Assembly (NCBI RefSeq): GCF_009730915.1
Contig: NC_052487.1
Span: 1,302,001-1,366,000, forward strand
Reading direction: 5' to 3'
Length of the DNA: 64,000 nucleotides
DNA from: Dioscorea cayenensis subsp. rotundata
Lineage: Eukaryota; Streptophyta; Magnoliopsida; Dioscoreales; Dioscoreaceae
Made by a program: the position numbers and the translations under genes. The notes beneath the pieces were generated by a model. The model was not told the DNA's origin and did no database searches. It worked only from the letters and a program-made list of their open reading frames with translations. Numbering within the stretch: position 1 is the first letter of the stretch; the number at the start of each line of letters is the position of its first letter. Shown here one piece after another: positions 21,898 through 31,047 of this stretch.

Positions 21898-21910
21898 GGC
21901 TCTGGTACCA
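21898..21910 (-). other. Primer binding site of the copia element
   Basis: The minus strand reads TGGTACCAGAGCC, a one-base variant of the usual initiator-Met primer site. It starts two bases inside the LTR edge at 21913. Confidence 0.85.
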
Positions 21911-21912
21911 CT

Positions 21913-22439
21913 TGATGGATCTAATGGGTATAAATCCTATTTCAATCTTGGATCTTCTTGCTTGGAGATTGTTTAGGAACAAAGAAAGTGGCGGAAACGT
22001 ACCTGCACTTGAATCCATTGATTACGACGAAGGTGATTGGGTCTTGTGGTTCTTCTCACTGATCACACGTAAAGAGAGGAGATGGGAACCCTAATTCAGA
22101 AAACCTAATTCTGAATCTCAATCTTGTTACATGCTCAGTCAGGGACCACACCCTATTTATAAAAAATCTTTATGGGGCTAATTACAAATCTACCCATTAT
22201 AGATTTGACAATTTTACCTCCAGGAATTCTACACAACATATGATTAATATGTATATCCACACATTTAAAATTAGATAATTAAGACCAAATTCAAACTTAA
22301 ATTAGATCACAATTTGGGTCCATTCAAAACTTGAATATAATAAGATATACACAATTATAAACATTAGTTGTGTACGTCTACACAACTTATGCACATAAGT
22401 CCTTATATCCCTACATATTATGTGGTCCACAACCCAACA
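21913..22439 (-). repeat. LTR of the copia element
   Basis: On the plus strand it begins TGATGGATCTAATGGG and ends CACAACCCAACA, giving TG...CA termini and 527 bp. A minus-strand TATAAATA at 22154-22161 is a plausible promoter. Only one copy exists in the window. Confidence 0.85.
22154..22161 (-). promoter_or_regulatory. TATA box of the copia LTR
   Basis: TATAAATA on the minus strand, oriented to transcribe leftward through the element. Confidence 0.5.
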
Positions 22440-22682
22440 CTGGATAGAGTGGCGGAAGAGCTTAGGTTGGGGCCGAACAAGCTTGATGATTCCAGGCATG
22501 TGCTGAGAGAGTATGGCAACATGTTCAATGCCACCGTGTTGTTTATTCTGAATGAGATGAGGCACCGATCAGTGGCGGAGAAGAAGGGGACTACTGGAGA
22601 TGGGCTTGACTTTGGAGTTCTTTATGGGTTTGGTCCTGGACTCACAGTGGAGATGGTGGCGCTGCGTAGTATTCCTATTTGA
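22440..22682 (+). pseudogene. Type III polyketide synthase 3' relic (last 80 codons)
   Basis: This stretch is open and corresponds to residues 310-389 of the intact copy at 15280-16567, with the same stop position and a shared 3' untranslated region (gcatgggtgggcg). It starts exactly where the copia LTR ends. Asn336 and the GFGPG loop remain, but Ser338-Ser339 became Phe-Asn. With no 5' part, start codon, Cys164 or His303, it cannot make an enzyme. It records an older tandem duplication. The nucleotide divergence from the intact copy is moderate, so the duplication is not very recent. Confidence 0.93.
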
Positions 22683-22750
22683 TTGATGAGGTTTTTTTTT
22701 TTGCATGGGTGGGCGATTGCAGTGATGGTGGAGTTTTTAGTCTTGATAAA

Positions 22751-22894
22751 AAATTATTTATATGATTTGTCAGTCTACTATCAAAATTATCTATATGATT
22801 ATTCAAAAAAAAATTATTTATATGATTTGTCAGTCTACTATCAAAATTATTTATATGATTATTAAAAAAAAATTATTTATATGATTTGTCAGTT
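22751..22894 (+). repeat. 60-bp tandem repeat, about 2.4 copies
   Basis: A unit starting aaattatttatatgatttgt and containing cagtctactatcaaaattat repeats at 22751, 22811 and, shortened, 22870. It sits in the 3' untranslated region of the polyketide synthase relic and is absent from the intact copy. Confidence 0.9.
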
Positions 22895-23787
22895 TGCATA
22901 AAGCGCTATGTATGCAAATTATTTGCTCAAGTGATCGTCCAGTTGTAAGTTGTGCTACTTTGATGTGTCTACTGTCTGTGATTAATAAAATTATTTATTG
23001 TCTTCTCAATTGTTTTTATAGTAAATTGAGTTAAAATTGATAATTCATAAGTCCTAACTACCGTAAATCACTTCAACAATTATATTTTGAGTGCCCACTA
23101 CTCTCACTTCTTCAAAACTTTTATTTAAACCTTCTTAATTAGACGTAGCATAGTTTAGTTATATCCACAACATCTTACAATTAATATCAGTGAGTTATAA
23201 GATATTTTCTATTTTTTAGTCAGTTTTTTTAATTTTTTATTTTAGTATTTTTTTATCTAGTAATATTTTGTTTGTTTGAAATTATTATTATTATTTATTT
23301 GACTCGATCATGATTTATCTAATTTTATCAAAATTAAATAAAATATATAGCATTAAATGAACAAAGATTTTCAGCTGAAGATATATTTATATGTTTTGGT
23401 TGAATTATAATGTCTTCTATTATTGTAATTATTGGTCAAATTAATTAAAAGTTATTTATAAATTACTTATATAAAGCACTGTAGTGATGATGTACTGTGG
23501 TCTTTTTAATTTCCTTCCTTTTTCCATGGAATTAGATTGGTGGTTATATACCTAAAGAATATTCATGCGAATCCACTATAGTTGACGTGCTAATATTTTG
23601 AACATGGACTTGCAGCAACATTTGAATGTTTTGACATGACACATGCATGAACCACAGCAGTCACTTTTTTTGGGTTAGAAAAATCCGGGCGCCCGGTCTA
23701 ATGAATGAGACTTCGATAGAGTGAGCCCACATATACAAGAAATATTAATTCCCTATTTTTATTTTGACTTTGCTTGTTCATTGACAG
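22895..23787. other. Intergenic DNA after the polyketide synthase relic
   Basis: Holds the relic's AATAAA (22984-22989) and AT-rich DNA without a gene. A 12-bp perfect palindrome CCGGGCGCCCGG lies at 23685-23696. Confidence 0.5.
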
Positions 23788-25260
23788 GAGCAATAAGTTT
23801 TGTCCATATATCACTTTGAGCACACAATTTTAATTCATATTAAAATGAGTATCTAATATTTATTTTATTTCAACAGGAGAACACTAGGGCTATTCCAACA
23901 GGGGTGGATGCTGTAATATTGATGTGGATGTTATTTTTCCACATCATATTCACTTATGGACATTCCACGCGAGCAACTGGAACATGTTCCCATCCAACTA
24001 ATCAACATCAGATGCCACGTTTGCAAACAAAACCCTAAACCTAAAAGTGCCATGGATTCCAACGATCTCAACCAAACCCTAAATATAGATAATCTACTTG
24101 TCGAGCAATCTAAGCTACTTCACTGAATTCTTCAGTTGCTACTTGGAAGAAATGATGCCAAAGAAGACAACCATCACAGGCTAAGTACAAAGACCCTTTA
24201 CTAAAATCTCTGGAAAAATGTCCACCACCATCACCACCACCACCATTTCTCTCCTTGCCTTCTCATCATTCCCTTCAAGCACCACCTGCAAGAGTCTCAC
24301 AAGGATCTCTTCCCCTCCACCTCCATTGCTATTTCCATCCTCCTTTAAAGAAGGGGCAAGCTCCAAAAACACTATTTTCAGCACTTTCCCTACTCCTAAA
24401 CTCTCAAGATGCAGTTGAGCAAGTAAAGACACCACCTTCTCCTCTTCATCTTCCCCCATGGCGCTGCCTCCAAGTACCCCAAGCAAGACAAAACCCTAGC
24501 ATCAAACCCAATTGCTGACAAAACCTGCTCAAAATCCAACACAAACATGAGAAAAATCAGCTAAAAATCACAATTTTTTTTAAAAAAGAAAAAGCACCTT
24601 GAGAATTCCAAGGATCTTGGACACATCCTCCTTCATGAGATGCCATCAAATGTCCTTGGAGTACATGAGATGAAGAGTCTCAACTTAGACCTCGACATGG
24701 TCGCAATCAGAGATCTCAACAAGGTGAGGAAGATATCTCTGTTGTTTTAACCACCAATCAGACAATTTTCCACCGAAGAACCAATTGTGAGTGACGAGGA
24801 TGTCACGGTGGACATTCATGGAGATTCTGAGCTCGTCTTTGGAGCTAAGTCACGTTGCTGGTTTCTGGGTCGTTAGACTGGTTCCATGGGCTACATCTAT
24901 GAAGAAAAAAGGCTACCCATTCTTGGAGGACTAACTGTCATCTTACAGTACCACCACTAAAGATGGCGAAGCAAGAGCTTGTGGTCTATGGTGGTAGTCC
25001 TGCTTGTTAGCCATCATATCAAATAGAGAAAGGGAAGAAGATGTAGACATGGTATGTGACGTAGCATCATAATTTGTCCACACGAGAATATGATGTGGAA
25101 AAATAACATCCACGTCAACATTACGGCATTCACATTAACCAAACCCTGCCAAAATAACTCTAGTGCCCTCCCATTGAAATAAAATAGATATTAGGCGCTC
25201 ATTCTGATATGAATTGAAATTGTGTGCTCAAAGTGATGTATGGGCAATGTTTAGTGCTCA
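23788..25260. mobile_element. Long-TIR DNA transposon carrying a gene fragment (Pack-MULE-like)
   Basis: Terminal inverted repeats of about 165-175 bp are present. The left arm (23788-23951, gagcaataagttttgtcc onward, ending acatcatattc) matches the reverse of the right arm (25086-25260, reversed gagcactaaacattgccc onward). Arms share blocks such as cactttgagcacacaattt and gttatttttccacatcatat. The arms differ by many substitutions, so the element is old. The interior holds a BTB/POZ gene fragment with its intron, and no transposase. Long TIRs plus captured genomic sequence is the pattern of Pack-MULEs. A 9-bp target duplication was not seen, so the superfamily is unproven. Confidence 0.75.
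24184..24900 (-). pseudogene. Captured BTB/POZ-protein gene fragment with retained intron
   Basis: On the minus strand, pieces typical of plant BTB/POZ proteins of the At1g63850 type appear in order: [35 protein letters not shown], then LMKEDVSKILGILKV at about 24600. An intron with a GT donor and a TTTGAGCAG acceptor (about 24513-24600) comes next, followed by [17 protein letters not shown] and, after a one-base shift near 24445, [20 protein letters not shown] and EEILVRLLQVVLEGNDEKA. Two stop codons in the first exon and the frameshift mark it as decayed. The retained intron shows that the capture was from DNA, not RNA. The plus-strand frames at 24218-24518 are shadows of this. Confidence 0.75.
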
Positions 25261-25346
25261 CCCAAGATAATTACCTTGTTCATCTTATGAAAATAAAAAA
25301 AAGAAAAGTTTTATAAGTTGATTTTATATTGGTTGAAACTAAAATT

Positions 25347-27691
25347 TTACAAGAAGAATTGATTAAATTGGGTCAAAATAGCTCTTATAGCCAAAACAAG
25401 TGTGCCAACGAATGTCACTAACTTCCACCCAATCAGCTTAATCAATTCTTCTTGCAAAATCAGTTCCAAAATTCTCGCTTCTAGAAGCCAAGTCATCAAT
25501 AAGCTAATGGATAATTCCCAATCAGCCTTCATTAAGGGAAGATGTATAACGGATAATATAATAGCTGCACAAGAAGCAATCTTCAACCTTCAAAAATAAA
25601 AACTTCTTGGATATGTCTTCAAAGTGGACTTCCTTAAAGCTTTTGATACTTTAGACTAGGATCTCCTTCTGGACATCCTAGTTGCTAAGGGCTTTGGACC
25701 TCAATAGATAACCTGGATTCATAACATTCTAAAACCTGCAATATCTCAGATCCTTATAAATGGAACAACCTAGGGTTATATCTGATGCCAAAAAGGATTG
25801 AGACAAGGAGACCATCTATCTCTCATCCTCTTTGCACTAGCTTCATATGTTCTAAATGCAATGTTCAAGCACATGCTCTGATCCAGAGCCTTATAATAGA
25901 TGTGCAACTAACCCAAAATGAGAATATCTGCCATCTCCAATATGCAAATGATCCATCATCTTTCCACAAGGAGGACAAGAGGATCTAAAAATTATTAAAC
26001 TCATTCTTTACCTTTTTAAAGGATCTCCAAGCCTTGCCATCAACTACTTGAAAAGTTGCCTTTACTCAACAAATTTTGGCTTCCAACCACACATCGCCTT
26101 TACCTCAATTTTAAACTGCTCCAGAAATAGTTTACCTCTTACGTATCTAGGGGTATCTCTCTCTGGAAAAAGACCAAGGTGACAAGACTGGGCAAAACAA
26201 ATTGGAATGGTCCAATCCAAACTCACGCCTTGGAAAGCGATTTACCTCTCCTTAGGAGGAAGATTGACACTTATTAACTCTGTCCTTTCCACAAAACAAG
26301 TTATTGGATGTCAGTATTCAAACTACCTTCCTGGGTAATCAAAGAAATCCATTTGGTTGCTAGAGTAGAATTTGTAGACCTCGACATATGGGTGGTTGGG
26401 GGCATACTCAATCTCCACTATTTTAATAGAGCCTTCCTTGGAAAATGATGGTGGAAGATTTCTTCTAATCCCAGCAACTTTTGGTCAAAAAATATAAATG
26501 CCGATTACTCGGCAAGAAATAGTTGTTGAATTCTTTATCAAACTCCACGTAGAAATGTGTCTTTCCAGGCAGGAATCAGTTCCATTTTACCCTCATCCCG
26601 TTCATGTCTTTCTAAAAACATCGGAAATGGTGCCACCACATCCCTCTGGTTTGATAAGTGGTTTTATGCATGGGAAGCCCCCAAAGACCTCTGGCTCCTT
26701 CTCTTCAATGATTGCAATTTCTCCTGGATAACAATCTCTCAAATTCTGATTCTCTAGAAAGAATCTTCAAATCAGCTACAACAATTGAATTACTACCACT
26801 TATGACCTCCCTTCTGGATTGCTCTAACGGAAAAGAGGATGTCAATACTTGGATGCTGAACACCAATGGGAATTTCACAGTCAAATCATACTATAAGTTT
26901 CTTATAGATGGACGTACAGACAGTCCATTATACTCCCATTTATGGAAAATTAATTGTCCAAGTAAAATTTGCTTATTCTGTTGGGTAGCGTGGGATGATA
27001 AAATCCTAACCCTCACGAATCTCTTCAAGAAAGGCTGCAACCTTTAGCATGCCACAAATACATGTATTCTTTGCCACAAAACCTCAAAATTGGTAGAGCA
27101 CCTCTTCATCAATTATGAATTCTCGGAACGAATTTGATCCTTCTTTAAACAAATCTTAGAACTTCAAACAATTCTACCAACAATTGCTACGATTTGGACT
27201 TCGTGGATACTGTTGTTAAATTCCCAGATTCAAGCCCTCTGAAACCTTATCTCAAGAGTTATCTTTTGGAATATCTGGCTAGAAAGAAATAATCAAATTC
27301 TTAATTTATCCGCTTTACCTGTAAATTCAATTATTTGTAAGATTGCTAATATGCTAATTTCTTAGTTCTACGGTTCAGACCCTCATCAACAGTTGCCACG
27401 TGAAGCTACGCAGAGGATTAAGCACTCCCTCGACTTATTTGTAGGCAAGATGAACCAAGATACTACTCCGGAGTAGGATACTCCATGGTTCAGATCAAGC
27501 AGCCTGTGTTATTGGACTGTGATTCCGTTAGCCTTTCTGCTTTTTTTTTTTTCTTTATTTTCTTGTTTGTTAGTTTGCTCACTAAGAATGCTTTACCTCT
27601 GGTGAGAGCCTCTACGTTGTGTCTATGTTCTTGTTCTGTTCTCTTTTTTTTTCAATAAAATAGTAGTTTGTCCACTTTTTATATAAAAAAA
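25347..27691 (+). mobile_element. Degenerate 5'-truncated LINE (L1-type)
   Basis: It starts inside reverse transcriptase and ends in an A-run at 27685-27694. A matching 11-bp direct repeat AAACTAAAATT flanks it at 25336-25346 and 27692-27702, a likely target duplication. The family differs in sequence from the LINE fragment at 14360-15030. Confidence 0.75.
25375..27480 (+). pseudogene. LINE ORF2 remnant: reverse transcriptase to zf-RVT
   Basis: The RT core is recognisable: NFHPISLINSSCKI, SQSAFIKGRCITDNIIAAQE, VDFLKAFDT and GLRQGDHLSLILFAL. The FADD-type motif is degraded (CHLQYANDPSSF). A zf-RVT domain (CILCHKTSKLVEHLF, about 27063-27107) and a W-rich tail follow. Many stops and frame changes run throughout. 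No endonuclease domain is present. It is inactive. Confidence 0.85.
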
Positions 27692-27861
27692 AAACTAAAA
27701 TTCTAAGTTTTTACAATATATTTAGAGATTTTTTTCATATATATATATATATATATTTGAGTTGGATGTAGTGATTTCCAAATCCAAACAGAATTTATGT
27801 ATGTTTTTAAATTGTTTTGTGCGTAATTGAAACTAAAATTTTAATTTTTTGTCAATCATTA

Positions 27862-28165
27862 AATAGCTCAATGGTGGTATGACATAAGAAAACAAGAGAA
27901 GGATAATGATTCCAATCCTGACAATATTGTTTTTGTACTATTTATATATTGTACATCTAGGTTTAATATTGTTTATGAGTTTGAGTGTGAATCCATTATG
28001 GGAGAAATAATGGTTTTACCCATCCTGCGGGATTGTAGAGTAGAGGTTTTTTCTTATAAGATATACAAACCATTGTAACTGATGTACATCTATATTTGCA
28101 TATTTTTTTTGACAATTCTTTAAATAGAGGTAGCTTGTCGTCTATTTGTAAAATTTTTTTTTTTT
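27862..28165 (+). repeat. SINE-like repeat, partner of 12770-13022
   Basis: It begins with box-A-like tagctcaatggtggtatgac. A box-B-like gattccaatcctg lies about 35 bases later. It ends in tttgacaattctttaaatag, a short tail and a T run (28149-28163), as some plant SINEs do. It shares several blocks in the same order with 12770-13022. No target duplication was identified. Confidence 0.5.
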
Positions 28166-30620
28166 TATAATATCTCAAAAGAATATTTTCTTTAGTAGGA
28201 AAAAATGTTTATTTTACTCAAATGCTTTGATTTCAAAATTGAGGAAGAATTCTACATTCTCTAATTGTGGAATAGTCATGAGTGATACGGATTTCTTTCT
28301 CATGTATGGTTAATTATTAATTTAAGTTTGCATACCAATTTTATTGCATTTTTTCTTTATTGAGTTTTTGAACTTTTGATTACTTATTTTGACCATCCTT
28401 CTCATTCTTGACATAAATATAGTATTATAAGTAATGCTATTTTTATTTTCCATTTTAATTAGAAGCATGACCAATGGTCAATAGACAAAATCTCTTATTT
28501 CTTTGACCATAAATGATGTATCAATTGATCATGACCTTGTTATTGAGTTGGATGATCATCAATTTTTTTTTTAAATAATTTTTATAAACATGGATAAATC
28601 AAAAACTTTGTCAAATACAAAGGAAAAGATTATGATACATAAACAGAGATATTATATACAAACCAAACTAAAATATGATACAAAACCTCAAATTCGATAT
28701 GTGATGAATGTGAAGTTCAATAAAATAGACGTAATGCAGATAAAAGATAACAATAGCACTAAAACAAATAATTGCTAATGGTGAATTATCTGTCATGGGC
28801 GGCAAATAGCGAGTAGAAATTAGTAGACTTTTTAGTCAATTGTTGTTATTTCACTTGTCGTCAATGGTGAGTGGATGAAATCGAATCTTTTTTTTTTATT
28901 GCAAATAGGTTGGGTCCTCTAACTTTGATTCTTTCTTGCATTTAAAAAATAATCATGTGATTAATTTTTATTATACTCGAGATAAGTTGGCATGGAGACA
29001 ATTATATTTGAAAATCTCTAGATGCATTGCTATGCAAAATTATGCTTTGTTATGCATAAATGCATTGTAATAATACTCAAGCTTTCAACATTAGTCTTCT
29101 CATTGTTCTCAAGTAGTATACATGACCATGCTACACCAAAGTAGCACCAAAAAAAAAAAGAATTCAAAATTATTTTTTGAATGGTTTATTTATATTTGAG
29201 CGAGATTTGAGGGTTTTTCTAAAGAATTACTTTTTTTTATTTCAAATATTTTTCTAACGAACATGTGAATCTTTGTTTAAAATTATATTTTCAAATTTAT
29301 ATATATAGTTTCTAATGATTTCAAATCACTCTCAAATCAAACATGTGACTATCTTTTCTCAATGAAAGATCATGGTTCATGAATAAGTTTTAATATAATA
29401 ATATAAATAAATAAATAAATAAAAATATAAATAATCATCATCTTACCATCTACCATAAAAAATAATCCTTTGGTTTTTATGCGGATTCTGAAATAAAAAT
29501 GCAAATTCAAACAATTGAGAGGGTGAAATTGGAAGAAATGGACTTGATCCGCCGACCATAGGCATTTAAGCCCATGGGCTTGTTTTGGAAACAGATGACC
29601 CAATGTTTGGCCTATAACGGCCCACTTGAATAACTTACCTTTAAATTGATTTATTAAATTTATAAAATTTAATTAATTAAAACGGAAACAGGGATCCAAA
29701 TTAGTACTTGTGTTCTAAGCACTAATATTCGGATAATTTAGAAAAAATTCATTAAATCACTACAGTTTATAGTTATTTTGACAACACATAAATTCTAAGA
29801 ATTACAATAATTTCAAATAAAAGAATTAAATACATTAATTTAACTTAATTTGGAAAATAACCATAAATTTTCATTATAAAAAAAATAAATATTAACAAAT
29901 TAAAAAAAACCCTCAAATACAAACATTGCACAACTTCAATAATAAAAATGAGGAAACTTAAATGAAGTGCAGTATATGTAATTGTTGAATTTTTTACGCT
30001 TGTTATGAAATGAGTAATTTAATAAAAAATAATAAAAATATCATGAAAAAGTTATTATATTTTAATATATTTTTTATTACATATATTAAAAGTTAATTAG
30101 ATATTACACAAACTACATCTAAATCGATCTCTAATAAAAATATATTAGCATTTGCATGCACTATTCACGGTGCGGTAGCTCTTATTTCTCCCTTGTGTTG
30201 GTTTTTTTGTTGTTTTTTCTTTTTTTGGTTGTGTGATTACTAGTCAAGTTTTATTTTTGGTGACTCAATTTTTGTGTACTTTCTGTTCCTTCGGAGGTCT
30301 ATCAAGGAAAAAAAAAATATAAATAATTAAATAAACAAAAAATAGTTCAAAATCAAAACCATGACCAGATAAAAATCTCGTTCTTTGTTCATAGTGCCTT
30401 TATTTAAATTTTTTTTTAAAAAAATCTTTGTCCCAATTAAGACATAATTAAATTTAATACAACGGATCTTTTTTTTATAGATATTTTATAATAATAATAA
30501 AATTTTCGTTTTAATCCCTGTATTTCTCATCTCACTCACTCGAAGTCCCTCGAGTTGACAAAGGGTCACCACGCTTCTTCGCTCCCCTCTAAAAATCCCA
30601 TTTTTTTTCTCTGAGGGTTT
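28166..30620. other. AT-rich intergenic DNA upstream of DEK1
   Basis: No gene was found. A 14-bp perfect palindrome AAGCCCATGGGCTT lies at 29568-29581, next to another site-II-like GGCCCAC at about 29618. Plain A/T-rich sequence follows. CT-rich DNA begins near 30520, just before the likely DEK1 transcription start. Confidence 0.55.
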
Positions 30621-30629
30621 CACGCTGCT

Positions 30630-31047
30630 GCGCTGCTTTACCTTGCTAGGGTTTCGAAGGAGCGGAATTGAGCTCAAGGTTTCAGAAGGTATGGCAGAGG
30701 GGTTACTGTTTTTTTACCTCGATTTTGTTCCAAATTGTGGTTTCATTTCTAGGGTTTTCTCTCGAGGAGTTCGAGAATCCAGTTTTATTGGAGGAAATTT
30801 AAGGGGATTTGTGGATTTCTCTCTTTTATCGATGCATTTAGGGTTTTGTGTTGGAATGCTAGTGATTAGGGGGATCTTTTTAGGTTTGGGGTTTGTGTCG
30901 CGGGTTTGGGTACTTGTTGAATTTTTCGGATTTCCTTTTTTTTGGATGTGATTTTGTGGTTGGGTTTGTGAGTTTCTTTTGTAAGGTTTGCAGAATTAGA
31001 TTGGTGTATCGATGGTTTGAGGTGAAGGAAGGGTGGGGGGAGGAGCC
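30630..31047 (+). promoter_or_regulatory. Likely DEK1 5' untranslated region with a leader intron
   Basis: A ttgctagggtttcg motif, common in plant leaders, occurs near 30644. A donor (aagGTATGG near 30687) and an acceptor (gtttgcAG near 30992) suggest a leader intron that would remove the upstream ATG at 30691. This is inference from splice signals only. Confidence 0.4.

Larger units (their letters stand above)
18736..22439 (-). mobile_element. Ty1/copia LTR retrotransposon, 3' half missing
   Basis: A minus-strand element with an LTR at 22439-21913, a primer site, a roughly 1.1-kb leader, gag, protease, and integrase ending near 18736. Reverse transcriptase, RNase H and the second LTR are absent. 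The right LTR edge touches the truncated polyketide synthase exon at 22440 with no spacer, so the element inserted into that copy. A later deletion probably removed the element's 3' half together with the 5' part of the gene. Confidence 0.88.

Noticed and set aside
24218..24518. Plus-strand Ser/Thr-rich frames in the TIR element
   Set aside because: The minus strand carries a clear BTB/POZ match. The plus frames are its complement.
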